Translations under genes and position numbers: made by a program
Assembly: GCA_026708115.1 (NCBI GenBank)
Contig: JAPOVL010000019.1
Location: 1 to 64,000 of the forward strand
Direction: 5' to 3'
Length of the DNA stretch: 64,000 nt
From: Chloroflexota bacterium
GTDB lineage: Bacteria > Chloroflexota > Anaerolineae > Aggregatilineales > Phototrophicaceae
Shown here: positions 44,264 to 52,897 of the stretch, piece after piece
How positions within the stretch are numbered: the first letter of the stretch is position 1
How the letters are laid out: every line of letters starts with the position of its first letter
Notes under the pieces: generated by a model
Told to the model about the DNA's origin: nothing
Database searches by the model: none
What the model saw: only the letters and a program-made list of their open reading frames with translations

Positions 44264-45994
44264 ATGCAGTCTATGATTCAAAAGGAATGGATTATCGCTC
44301 CTCCGGCGCCGGACGAGCACTTGCGTCGCTATACAAATGTCAGCCCGATCCTGGCGCAAATGCTCTTCAACCGCGGCTATGAAGATCCCGAACACGCCGC
44401 GCGCTTTCTCAGCGCTTCTGATCTCACAGAAGATCCCTTCCAAATGAAGGACATGCAAAAGGCTGTAACGAGAATCGGCGCGGCCATCGCGGGTCAAGAG
44501 TCAATCGCGGTCTACGGGGACTTTGATGCCGATGGCGTGACCGCTACATCCTTGCTGGTACAGGTGCTTGCGGCATTGGGCGCGCATGTCCGCCCTTATA
44601 TACCTGACCGGGTTGCAGAAGGCTACGGACTCAATTGCCCGGCCCTGGAGGCGCTTGCCGCGGCCGGGGTTGGCCTGGTCGTCACGGTTGACTGTGGCAT
44701 ACGCTCAGTCAGTGAAGTAGCAGCCGGTCTGCGCGCTGGCCTGGATATCATCATCACCGACCATCACTCGATTGGTCCGGAAATCCCGCGGGCAATGGCG
44801 ATCATCAATCCACAGCAAAAGAGTTGTGCTGGTAATACCAGCCTGGCGGGCGTCGGCGTCGCATTCATGTTGGCAAAAGCGCTCTTGCTTGATCGCTGGC
44901 GGAACGATCGCGACAACTATCCTCATCATCTGCGCCAGTCCGACTTGTTGGACCTGGTCGCCATCGGTACGGTGGCCGACCTGGCCGCTCTCAATGACGG
45001 CCAGAATCGACGGCTTGTCCGCCATGGTTTGAAGACGATCAACGAGCAGCGTCGCCCCGGCCTCGCTGCGCTGTGCAGAGTCGCTCGACTTCGGCCCGGG
45101 AAGATCTCCGCCGCGGACATCGCTTTCATGCTCGGACCGCGCATCAATGCCGCCGGGCGCTTGCGCACGGCAATGAGCGCGTACCATCTCTTGTCGGCTT
45201 CGTCCGAAAAAATGGCGGAACCCTACGCCTTGGAATTGCAAAGTCTCAACGCGCAGCGGCAACAACTGACTCGGGGGGCGCAGGCAGCCATTAGTGATCA
45301 GAACGGCGAAATGGACGGCGTCAACTTGATCTTTGCTGGTGATACACAGCTTTTGCCGGGCATTGTAGGTCTAGTGGCAGGACAGCTAACAGAACGCTTT
45401 TACCGACCCGCGGTCGTCCTGGAATACGGTGAAGAAGAGAGTCGCGCTTCCTGCCGCAGCATTCCCGAGTTCAACATCACCCACGCCTTGGACGAGTGCG
45501 CGGATCTATTGATCCGGCACGGTGGACACGCTATGGCAGCGGGCTTTACCGTGCACAACAGCAACCTCACGCGGCTACGGCATGCGCTCGAGCGCAAAGC
45601 GAAGCAGTCCCTTGATGGTCTGGATTTGCGACACCGTGTCCAGGTAGATATGGAGATTGATGAGCGCGACTTGAGCGAATTTCTAGCCGATGAGTTGATC
45701 TGGCTCGAGCCAACCGGGCACGCGAATCCGCCGGCATCATTCATGAGCAGGAACTTGGGACTTGTCTCTTGCCGACGCGTCGGCGATGACGGGCGACACC
45801 TGAAGTTGAAAATCGCGCGTGAGGACAGCGCGCCCATTGATGCCATCGGTTTCGGATTGGGCGAATGGTCAAGTCAAATGCCGGCCGCAATTGATGCCGC
45901 TTATCATTTAGAGATGAACGAGTGGAACGGCAGGCGCGCCATGCAATTGAAATTGATCGATATCCGCCCAGCGGAAGATTTGGCTGCGACCTAA
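44264..45994 (+). CDS. recJ: single-stranded-DNA-specific exonuclease RecJ
   Basis: A 5'-3' exonuclease on single-stranded DNA used in recombination and repair. 576 residues from the ATG encoding MQSMIQKEW, near the family norm. The DHH core has VYGDFDADGVTATSLL, the GYGLN loop, VTVDCGI, ITDHHSIG (DHH) and AIGTVADLAAL. The DHHA1 domain has GIVGLVAGQLTERFYRPAVVL, RSIPEFNITHALDEC and RHGGHAMAAGFTV, and an OB fold ends the protein. All catalytic Asp/His residues are visible. An upstream extension of 19 codons is possible but unsupported. Confidence 0.95.
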   Translation: MQSMIQKEWIIAPPAPDEHLRRYTNVSPILAQMLFNRGYEDPEHAARFLSASDLTEDPFQMKDMQKAVTRIGAAIAGQESIAVYGDFDADGVTATSLLVQVLAALGAHVRPYIPDRVAEGYGLNCPALEALAAAGVGLVVTVDCGIRSVSEVAAGLRAGLDIIITDHHSIGPEIPRAMAIINPQQKSCAGNTSLAGVGVAFMLAKALLLDRWRNDRDNYPHHLRQSDLLDLVAIGTVADLAALNDGQNRRLVRHGLKTINEQRRPGLAALCRVARLRPGKISAADIAFMLGPRINAAGRLRTAMSAYHLLSASSEKMAEPYALELQSLNAQRQQLTRGAQAAISDQNGEMDGVNLIFAGDTQLLPGIVGLVAGQLTERFYRPAVVLEYGEEESRASCRSIPEFNITHALDECADLLIRHGGHAMAAGFTVHNSNLTRLRHALERKAKQSLDGLDLRHRVQVDMEIDERDLSEFLADELIWLEPTGHANPPASFMSRNLGLVSCRRVGDDGRHLKLKIAREDSAPIDAIGFGLGEWSSQMPAAIDAAYHLEMNEWNGRRAMQLKLIDIRPAEDLAAT

Positions 45995-46018
45995 GCTCCC
46001 CTTTTCTTTGCGCTCTCT

Positions 46019-46077
46019 TATAATAAATCGTGATCTGCGGTGGCCCAAATCCGCCGATTACGCGCCGAGCGGCTGTG
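46019..46077 (+). promoter_or_regulatory. candidate -10 and dispersed 26-bp repeat before the DUF1385 gene
   Basis: TATAAT at 46019-46024 may be a -10 for the gene at 46140; no -35 is evident. Just downstream, bases 46052-46077 are identical to 52668-52693, upstream of the ROK gene. Both copies lie in 5' untranslated regions about 90 and 205 bp before a start codon, and similarity extends about ten more bases to the left. It could be a small repeat or a shared regulatory site. Confidence 0.4.
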
Positions 46078-46139
46078 TCTTTGTGCTGAAACTGAATGTA
46101 AAATCACCGGACGCATTGGCGGCGAACTGACGGAGGACG

Positions 46140-47219
46140 ATGTTGAAGGAGCCTGAGAAAAGAGCGGCTGGCGAGCTAAAATTCTCTTATGGCGGCCAAG
46201 CGGTCATTGAAGGCGTGATGATGCGCGGGGCCCATTCGATGGCGGTGGCCGTCCGCGACCCCAAGGGACAGATCGTCATACACGAGCAACCGCTGAGCGC
46301 TACCCTGTACCGGGGGCGCATCGCCCGGACACCTTTTGTTCGCGGCTTAATCGGTCTTTGGGACGCGCTCGGCCTCGGCATTCGCGCGCTCATGTGGTCA
46401 GCGGATATCGCGCTCGATGAAGAGGAGAATATCAGCTTCAACGGGCCCATCGGTTGGGCCACAATCGCGCTGTCTTTGCTGATCGGAATCGGCATCTTTT
46501 TCCTGCTGCCGACCACCGCCGCAACCGGCATCGGGAACCTCCTGGGCCTCAGTACCACCGCGAAGGAAATCGTCATAGATGAAGCGGGCAACGAAGTTGC
46601 CGTCGCTGCTGAAAGCGGTAACTTCCTGGCCTACGAGGCCCTTCCCATCGGCTTTGACGCCTTCCTTATTAACATGATCGAGGGCGTGGTGCAGTTGGCG
46701 ATTCTAGTCGTATACATCTGGTTCGTTGGACGCACCAACGACGGCAAACGGATATTTTCCTATCACGGCGCGGAACATAAAACCATCAATGCCTACGAAG
46801 CCGGCGACGAATTGCTGCCGGAGGTCGTCCGCCGTCACGCCATTGAGCACCCTCGCTGCGGTACGGCGTTTCTATTGACCGTTGTGTTTGTAAGCGTACT
46901 GCTGTTTTCTTTGATCGGGCGCCCGCCCTTTGCCTTGTTGATACTCTCACGCGTCATCTTCATTCCTATTGTCGCGGGCGTCGCCTACGAATTCTTGAAG
47001 TACACCGCCTCCAACCTGGACAAAGCCTGGATACGCTTCATGATACGACCCAATTTGGCGCTTCAGCATCTAACGACTAATGAACCCAGCCTTGACATGA
47101 TCGAAGTCGCGATCGTCTCATTCAAGCGTGTATTGCTATCTGAAGGTATCATATCGGAAGACGAAGCGGCAATCCCTCCCGCCCGTCCGGAGGCGGCTCA
47201 CGTGCCAGGCGGAGACTAA
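46140..47219 (+). CDS. DUF1385 (YqhQ-like) membrane protein
   Basis: 359 residues. Family signatures are clear: GGQAVIEGVMMRG near the start, GRTNDGKRIFSYHGAEHKTINAYEAGDELL in the middle, HPRCGTAFLLTVVFVSVLLFSLIG, and the YEFLKYTA segment. Around four helices are visible. The conserved His/Glu/Cys residues (YHGAEHKTI, HPRCGT) suggest a metal site, but the function of the family is unknown. An inserted segment at about 135-170 (STTAKEIVIDEAGNEVAVAAESG) between two helices is longer than I would expect. GGAGGAC precedes the ATG. The GT-C-like gene follows after 18 bp. In many genomes this family neighbours prfA, which is not the case here. Confidence 0.92.
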   Translation: MLKEPEKRAAGELKFSYGGQAVIEGVMMRGAHSMAVAVRDPKGQIVIHEQPLSATLYRGRIARTPFVRGLIGLWDALGLGIRALMWSADIALDEEENISFNGPIGWATIALSLLIGIGIFFLLPTTAATGIGNLLGLSTTAKEIVIDEAGNEVAVAAESGNFLAYEALPIGFDAFLINMIEGVVQLAILVVYIWFVGRTNDGKRIFSYHGAEHKTINAYEAGDELLPEVVRRHAIEHPRCGTAFLLTVVFVSVLLFSLIGRPPFALLILSRVIFIPIVAGVAYEFLKYTASNLDKAWIRFMIRPNLALQHLTTNEPSLDMIEVAIVSFKRVLLSEGIISEDEAAIPPARPEAAHVPGGD

Positions 47220-47237
47220 ATCGCGGAGGAGTCCCGC

Positions 47238-48599
47238 ATGACATTAACTCGACTCGCTGCTTATTCAGTCTCTAGCTTGATTATTGCAGGTACATTGCTT
47301 TTGTACTTGCACACCGCTCAAATCCAAAACCGCCGGAACGACGATTACGCCAAAAGTGATCAACGCGCGCATATGAGGTTTGCTCGCAGAGCGCATGAAA
47401 GCGGATTCGCCTACACGGGCAGGCGCAACTATATGCCTTTATTCGCTTTCGTCCAGGCGGCGCTGAATTCGCCAGAGCTTGACGATGAAGCATTTTTCCA
47501 GCGAGGCAAACAGATCAATGTTTGGATTTCTGTAGCCGCGCTAGCTTCTCTGGCGCTCGTATTTTTTGCGAAATTCAGTCGCCTATACAGCCTTTACGCG
47601 ATACTGACGATCGGCTTCCTGGCCTTTGCCTTTAAGGCGCCCTTCTTTCAACCAGAAATCCTTTCTTACTCGCTATTCGGCTTCGCATTTATTCTTTCCC
47701 TAGAGACATTGTTTAGGCCAAAGTGGTACAAATACGTCGGGACCGGCGCGCTTTTCGCTCTGGCGCATTTTACCAAAGCCAATGTTTTGCCAGCGCTGAT
47801 TGTCTTTTCCGCTTCTCACTCTGTTCTGCTCTTTGTCATGGCGCTAAATGGCGCATTGAACCGCAGGAGGCTGTCTCGAATACTGTTGAGCGCCCTTGTG
47901 CCTTTGATGACGTTTATGATTTTGCTATTCCCATATTTTCGGGAAAGCAAGCTAGACTATGGCGAGTATTTCTACAATGTGAATACAAGGATTTACATTT
48001 GGTTTGACTCTTGGGACGAGGCGGATGCCGCCACGAAAGAGGCCGGTGGTTACGCGGGATTCCTTCAATTGCCGGATGATCAAATACCCGGGTTGCGAAA
48101 TTACTTGCGAGAACACTCGTCAGATCAAATCATCGAACGGCTGCGCGAAGGAATTGAAAAAATAACCGGATATGCCTGTTATATCAAACACAGTCGGCAC
48201 ATTTTCGGCTATTGCTCACAAGTCGCGCTGGGATTACTGCTGCTGTTATTCTCGATACCGCCGCTAATTAGACAATTTCGCTGGCAAGACAAATCTTGCC
48301 ATATTCACATTTATTGCTATCTGGCGGCGATTTTTGCGATCTATGGTTTGGGAGCAGCCTGGTACAATCCGATTAGCGGGAGCGAAGGACCGCGGGTCGT
48401 TCTGATATTGCTTATACCCTTCTTCTGGACAATTGGGCTGATGGTACACAGCAGAGCGCTGCAAGACCTGCATATTCGACTTTTCGGATACCACGTTAAG
48501 CTCGTCGACCTGGCATACGCGCTCATCAGCGTAACGCTATTCTTCGAGATATATCAGGTAATCACCTGGCGAGCCGCAGACATGTACGGCGGCAAGTGA
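47238..48599 (+). CDS. GT-C-like membrane protein, unknown
   Basis: 453 residues. A first helix (about 5-24) is followed by a loop with a paired acidic motif (RRNDDYAKSDQRAHMRFAR), as in GT39-like glycosyltransferases. There are about nine more helices and one long extracytoplasmic loop (about 235-310). Assignment to the GT-C superfamily is by layout: short N-terminus, acidic first loop, and helices in the GT39 rhythm (FAHFTKANVLPALIVF resembles the common LALLTKP segment). GGAGGAG lies before the ATG. It is 18 bp after the DUF1385 gene and probably co-transcribed. It is distinct from the main block at 8632-30096. Confidence 0.7.
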   Translation: MTLTRLAAYSVSSLIIAGTLLLYLHTAQIQNRRNDDYAKSDQRAHMRFARRAHESGFAYTGRRNYMPLFAFVQAALNSPELDDEAFFQRGKQINVWISVAALASLALVFFAKFSRLYSLYAILTIGFLAFAFKAPFFQPEILSYSLFGFAFILSLETLFRPKWYKYVGTGALFALAHFTKANVLPALIVFSASHSVLLFVMALNGALNRRRLSRILLSALVPLMTFMILLFPYFRESKLDYGEYFYNVNTRIYIWFDSWDEADAATKEAGGYAGFLQLPDDQIPGLRNYLREHSSDQIIERLREGIEKITGYACYIKHSRHIFGYCSQVALGLLLLLFSIPPLIRQFRWQDKSCHIHIYCYLAAIFAIYGLGAAWYNPISGSEGPRVVLILLIPFFWTIGLMVHSRALQDLHIRLFGYHVKLVDLAYALISVTLFFEIYQVITWRAADMYGGK

Positions 48600-48610
48600 T
48601 GACAAGCGTC

Positions 48611-48628
48611 GCCAGCGCCCTCGCTGGC
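48611..48628 (+). terminator. hairpin after the GT-C-like gene
   Basis: GCCAGCG (48611-48617) and CGCTGGC (48622-48628) form a perfect 7-bp stem with a CCCT loop, 11 bp after the stop codon. The following sequence TTGCCTCATT is only moderately T-rich. Confidence 0.5.
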
Positions 48629-48662
48629 TTGCCTCATTAAAACGAGCTAAAAGGAATCAGAT

Positions 48663-48704
48663 ATGAGTATTTGCAACATTACGCTTTCTATGTTATGTTC
48701 GTAA
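48663..48704 (+). CDS. possible 13-residue peptide
   Basis: ATG at 48663 follows AAAAGGA at a 7-base spacing and encodes MSICNITLSMLCS. It is followed 6 bases later by a hairpin with a UUCG tetraloop (AAGCCG 48711-48716, CGGCTT 48721-48726). The arrangement resembles a leader peptide plus attenuator, but no gene follows on this strand, so it may be fortuitous. Confidence 0.15.
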   Translation: MSICNITLSMLCS

Positions 48705-48734
48705 TCAGATAAGCCGTTCGCGGCTTTGATTCAA

Positions 48735-48784
48735 GGGGTTTCCCGTGGCACGCGCCGGTCAAGCAAATTGCCACGGGAAACTCC
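48735..48784. repeat. strong 16-bp hairpin
   Basis: The segment at 48735-48750 (including GTTTCCCGTGGC) pairs with 48769-48784, with a single G-T, around an 18-nt loop. There is no T run on either side, so it is not a standard terminator. It is the most stable simple hairpin in the 590-bp gene-free stretch 48600-49192, which otherwise holds degenerate repeat material. Confidence 0.6.
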
Positions 48785-48860
48785 AAAACACGGGCAGCTA
48801 CGCTGCCGACTTTACTATACATCATAACTGTATCTAACTGAATAGGAGGCAAAAGACAGG

Positions 48861-49176
48861 CAGAGCAATCGCATCAAAACCAATAACTGTCGAAACTCGC
48901 ATGAGTCTAGCAATGTAAGGCTTATCCACTACAGATCGTTATGAGCAAGTTTTCGCATAATTGCCTGAAAAAAAGTCGCATGATCCTGCCGAATCCCGCC
49001 GCAGATTGGCTATTTCGGACATGGCGACTCTCCCCTTCCCTCATTTTGGGGATACTTCCCCCGTGAGGCGGGGGATCGAGGGGGCGCTAGGCCGGGGGAT
49101 GAGGGTAGAAAAGCGCGGGACTTTCAGCGGCCCTCGGTGTCCTCGGTGGTAAAAAATATCTGCCGAGATTGCTCTG
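48861..49176. repeat. degenerate composite repeat related to the element at 931-1385
   Basis: cagagcaatc (48861-48870) is matched by its reverse complement at 49167-49176. Inside, around 48912-48936, there is a diverged end of the MITE-like element (caatgtaaggcttatccactac versus the copy at 1014-1035), then C/G-rich inverted repeats at about 49030-49110 of the same CCCCCG/CGGGGG type that interrupts copy 1. The matching right end of the inner element is not recognisable. Confidence 0.4.
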
Positions 49177-49192
49177 GCAAAAAAACGCTGGA

Positions 49193-49975
49193 CTACTTCA
49201 AGGCCTGCATCTGATCCCCGGCTTCGGCCATGAAAAAAGCGAGATCTTCGTCGTTAAAGTGATTGCGCCAGTCGCCGCTGCTCCCGCGCCGGGGCTGGAC
49301 TGCGGAAGATAGCCGCTTCTGGCGAAGTCCCAGCTTCCAAAGCGCCCGTCCGGCCAGAGAGGGCGTACCCGATTTTCCCGGCAAATCAATTGTCCGCAGC
49401 GAGCGTCGCAGGCTAATCCCCAAGAACGCCCCCATTTCTCTCACGCTGGCCTCATAGCTCTTCTCCAGCGCTTCGTACGATACGCGCAGCACATTGGGTT
49501 GCTGCAACCAGACCCGCGCATGATGCGCCCAATAGGCTGGACGGCTCATGCCACTGTCAACGCCGTCCAGCTTGGACTCCGAACGAATGAAATCTGAAAA
49601 CGACTGTTTCTTGACCTCTTCGTCAAAGGATTGCATGTAGTAGTAGAGTGAGACCATGACATCGCGACCGTCGCGATGAACATAGATCACCGGCGATTCG
49701 CGCAAGACCGACAGCGCGAACGTCCTTTCTTCATTGCGCTTCCAAAAGCTTGCCGTCGGCAGGTCATGTACCTTGACAAGCACGCGTCCTTCCAGAGTTT
49801 TCACTCGCTGGCGAAACTCCGATAGCGGCATCGGCGAATCATGATCAGACGACGCCCGCTCCAGGGTCAGAAAGCTCTCACTGACATCTGGACTGTTGTT
49901 GCGTAAGGCGTCGATCGTCCAGTGCGTGCCCGATCGTCGGTGAGTCGCGACAACAATCGTCTTGGAGTCGGTCAT
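49193..49975 (-). CDS. PAPS-dependent sulfotransferase
   Basis: 260 residues of the cytosolic sulfotransferase fold, moving sulfate from PAPS to a hydroxyl or amine. The 5'-phosphosulfate loop is THRRSGTHWTIDAL (11-24). The 3'-phosphate site is YVHRDGRDVMVSLYYYM with the conserved Arg-Asp and a later Ser, and the C-terminal RRGSSGDWRNHF is the third nucleotide contact. A catalytic His may be H69 in VKVHDLP. The ATG directly abuts the mutS stop, so it is translated from the mutS transcript, a partner with no obvious functional link. Possible targets are surface glycans, lipids or small molecules. Confidence 0.92.
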   Translation of the reverse strand: MTDSKTIVVATHRRSGTHWTIDALRNNSPDVSESFLTLERASSDHDSPMPLSEFRQRVKTLEGRVLVKVHDLPTASFWKRNEERTFALSVLRESPVIYVHRDGRDVMVSLYYYMQSFDEEVKKQSFSDFIRSESKLDGVDSGMSRPAYWAHHARVWLQQPNVLRVSYEALEKSYEASVREMGAFLGISLRRSLRTIDLPGKSGTPSLAGRALWKLGLRQKRLSSAVQPRRGSSGDWRNHFNDEDLAFFMAEAGDQMQALK

Positions 49976-52579
49976 CTAATCCTCGGCAGCCATATTCTGC
50001 AATTCATACAGTTTGGTGAGCGCTTCCAAGGGGCTAAGGCTATCGATCTCCAGCGAGCGCAGCGCGCCTAGCGCTGGGTTCTCGGGCGCATCGAAAAAAC
50101 TTAATTGTTGATGCGAGTCTCGTGGCCTCTTCAAGGCAAAGTCTCCACTGTCCTCTTCCAGTTGCACCAGAAGTTGACGCGCGCGGTCCACCACCGAACG
50201 CGGTATGCCAGCCAATTGCGCCACGTGAACCCCATAGCTCTGGTCGGCGCCGCCCGGCAAAACTTTGTGTAAGAATACGATGTCATCCCCCCGCTCGGCC
50301 ACCGCGACATTGAAGTTGGCCGTGCGCGGCAAGATATTCGGCAGTTCGGTCAATTCGTGATAATGCGTTGCGAAAAGCGTGCGGCAGTTGAGGCGCGGGT
50401 TGTTGTGGATATATTCGATCACCGAGCGCGCAATCGCCAAACCATCGTAGGTCGACGTGCCGCGTCCGATCTCATCCAGAATGAGCAGGCTCCTCTTGCT
50501 GCTGCCGGAAAGTAAGCGCGCCGTTTCTACCATTTCCACCATAAAGGTGCTTTGCCCGGCGTGTATCTCGTCCTGGGCGCCGATCCGAGCGAATATCCGG
50601 TCCACCAGTCCGATCTGCGCCGAATCAGCTGGCACAAAGCTGCCAACTTGAGCCATCAGCGTAATGATCGCCACTTGTCGAATATAAGTCGATTTGCCGG
50701 ACATATTCGGTCCGGTGATGATATGTATGCGCGAAGCCAAATCGAATCCGCTGTCATTTGGCACATAGCGACTGGACGTCTCCAATAGCTTTTCCACGAC
50801 CGGGTGCCGGCCAGCTTCAATATGCAGGATGTTGTCCTCGCTTAGCTCCGGCCGCACATAGCCTTCCCGGACGGCCACTTCCGCCAGGGACAAAAAAGCG
50901 TCCAAATGCGCGATGGCGCGCGCAGTCTTATGCAAGCGCTCCCGCTGACGGCCGATATCTAGGCACAAGTCCTCGAACAACTGACGCTCAATGGCGAGGA
51001 TCTCTTCTTCGGCATTTAGAACCTTCGTTTCGTATTCCTTCAATTCCGGTGTGATATAGCGTTCAGCATTGACCAAGGTCTGTTTGCGCACATAATCATC
51101 CGGCACCTTGTCACTATGCGTTTTAGTGACCTCGATGTAATAACCAAAGACCTTGTTGAATCCAACTTTGATGCTGGCGATGCCCGTTCTGCGCCGCTCA
51201 TGCGACTCGAGATTGGCGATCCAGTCTCGCGCCTGACGGCTTGAAGCGAGGATCTGGTCCAACTGCTCCGAATAGCCCGCGCGAATGATGCCTATGGCAT
51301 TTAGTGTGGCTGGCGCGTCCTCGGCTACCGCCGCAGCGATCACGTCGTAGACGGCTTCGCAGGGATCCAATCTCTCGCTGATCGCGGCCAGCGCGCCTGT
51401 TTCCTGGATGAGTTCCGCTAGCCGTGGTACCGCGCTCAGCGTCTTTTTCAGCGCCAGCAAGTCCCGCGGGCCGGCTTTGCCGATCGCGATTCGATTTGTC
51501 AGCCTTTCCACATCGGCGACCTGTTTCAATTCCCCAGCGAGCTCGTCGCGGAGCAAGTCACTGCTGAACAAGGCTTCCACTGCGTCATGGCGCGCATTCA
51601 GTCGTCTGATATCCAGCAAGGGTTGATTCAGCCAGGTACGCAACAGTCGAGCGCCCATTGCCGTCACCGTCCGATCTAAAATGTCGAGCAAGCTGCCTTT
51701 CGTTTTGCGCCCCCGAATGGACTCCGTCAGTTCCAGGTTATGACGGGTGAATTGATCCAATACCATGAAGGACGCCGTCGAATAGGCGCGAATACTTGAG
51801 AGCTGTTCTACCGAGTTCTTCTGCGTCGATCGCAGATACTGCAAGACGCCTCCCGCGGCCGAAACGGCGATCCTTTGACCCTTTAATCCGAATCCGTCTA
51901 GGGTACGCACGCGAAAATGCTCGCATAACAATTGCTGCGCTCCGTCGTACTCGAAACTCCAGTCTTGCGCCGCGCTCAGATGGATGCCTTCCGGCAATGT
52001 CACGCCGCGCTTCTGCCAGCTTTCTGGCATTAACACTTCTCGTGGATCAATTCGCGCCAATTCTTCAAACACAGCGAGCCCAACGGCTTCGCCTTCCAAT
52101 TGCGTCGCCCAGAATTCCCCCGTGGATACATCCGCAAATGCGATGCCAGCCTTGCTCCATTGCCCGCTTTCAGCGTCGCCAACTGGCAATATCGCCATCA
52201 GATAATTGGCTTTGGAATCCTCCAAGAGCGCAGGCTCGACTACAGTGCCCGGGGTCATGACCCGGGTCACCTCGCGCTCGACGATGCCGCGCCCGCTCGG
52301 CTCGGTGATCTGGTCGCAGACGGCGACATGATAACCCTTGTCAATCAGCTTTGCGATGTAACCGTCAACGGAATGATACGGTACCCCCGCCATGGGTATC
52401 TTGGCGCCGCCCTTGCTGTGGGCGCGCGCGGTCAGCGTAATATCCAGCTCGCGAGCCGCCACTTCCGCGTCTTCGTCGAACATTTCGTAAAAGTCCCCCA
52501 TGCGAAACATCAAGATGCAGTCCGGATACTGGCTCTTGATTTCCAAATACTGTCGGCGCATCGGGGTGACACGTGCCAT
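49976..52579 (-). CDS. mutS: DNA mismatch repair protein MutS
   Basis: 867 residues, the MutS1 type. The N-terminal mismatch-reading domain shows FRMGDFYEMFDEDA (Phe-x-Glu wedge context) and ITLTARAHSKGGAKIPMAGVPYHS. The lever/clamp domains follow (about 270-560). The C-terminal ATPase has Walker A GPNMSGKSTYIRQ near 620, LLDEIGRGTSTYDGLAIA and the ATHYHEL segment. The protein should recognise mismatches and recruit MutL, which is not in the window. The C-terminus keeps a short dimerisation helix (LSPLEALTKLYEL). No strong ribosome binding site precedes the ATG. The sulfotransferase gene follows without a gap. Confidence 0.97.
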   Translation of the reverse strand: MARVTPMRRQYLEIKSQYPDCILMFRMGDFYEMFDEDAEVAARELDITLTARAHSKGGAKIPMAGVPYHSVDGYIAKLIDKGYHVAVCDQITEPSGRGIVEREVTRVMTPGTVVEPALLEDSKANYLMAILPVGDAESGQWSKAGIAFADVSTGEFWATQLEGEAVGLAVFEELARIDPREVLMPESWQKRGVTLPEGIHLSAAQDWSFEYDGAQQLLCEHFRVRTLDGFGLKGQRIAVSAAGGVLQYLRSTQKNSVEQLSSIRAYSTASFMVLDQFTRHNLELTESIRGRKTKGSLLDILDRTVTAMGARLLRTWLNQPLLDIRRLNARHDAVEALFSSDLLRDELAGELKQVADVERLTNRIAIGKAGPRDLLALKKTLSAVPRLAELIQETGALAAISERLDPCEAVYDVIAAAVAEDAPATLNAIGIIRAGYSEQLDQILASSRQARDWIANLESHERRRTGIASIKVGFNKVFGYYIEVTKTHSDKVPDDYVRKQTLVNAERYITPELKEYETKVLNAEEEILAIERQLFEDLCLDIGRQRERLHKTARAIAHLDAFLSLAEVAVREGYVRPELSEDNILHIEAGRHPVVEKLLETSSRYVPNDSGFDLASRIHIITGPNMSGKSTYIRQVAIITLMAQVGSFVPADSAQIGLVDRIFARIGAQDEIHAGQSTFMVEMVETARLLSGSSKRSLLILDEIGRGTSTYDGLAIARSVIEYIHNNPRLNCRTLFATHYHELTELPNILPRTANFNVAVAERGDDIVFLHKVLPGGADQSYGVHVAQLAGIPRSVVDRARQLLVQLEEDSGDFALKRPRDSHQQLSFFDAPENPALGALRSLEIDSLSPLEALTKLYELQNMAAED

Positions 52580-52667
52580 GACAACTCGTCAATCTCTTGT
52601 TTGATAAACCGCGTCGCTCATGCGACGAGAAGGCTTGTTATTTTCTCTGGGCGCGGCAGCCCAATTT

Positions 52668-52732
52668 CGCCGATTACGCGCCGAGCGGCTGTGGTCATCG
52701 AACTTAATACTGGCGGGAAACCATGCTATTCT
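52668..52732 (+). promoter_or_regulatory. dispersed 26-bp repeat and extended -10 before the ROK gene
   Basis: Bases 52668-52693 repeat 46052-46077 exactly. TGCTATTCT at 52724-52732 is a fair extended -10 that would give the ROK gene a leader of about 160 nt. The divergent gap 52580-52897 also holds a small hairpin near mutS (CGTCGC 52612-52617, GCGACG 52622-52627). I see nothing else in it. Confidence 0.4.
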
Positions 52733-52897
52733 AGCAAGGTCAGCAATGGGCTACAAGCCAGGTAGCCGGCCGGACATAATCTGGCAAGTGAGCTTGGTAA
52801 GAACCTGTCCCGAGCCGCTCTCGCCTTATCGGTGAGGTCTAGACAGGATGCAGTGCCGTCGGCTGGCCAACGTCCAAAAGCCTGAGGATTATCTTTG

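Noticed and set aside
52650..52693. tRNA or other structured RNA gene at the 26-bp repeat
   Set aside because: No cloverleaf or long stem can be formed; only the repeat itself is supported.
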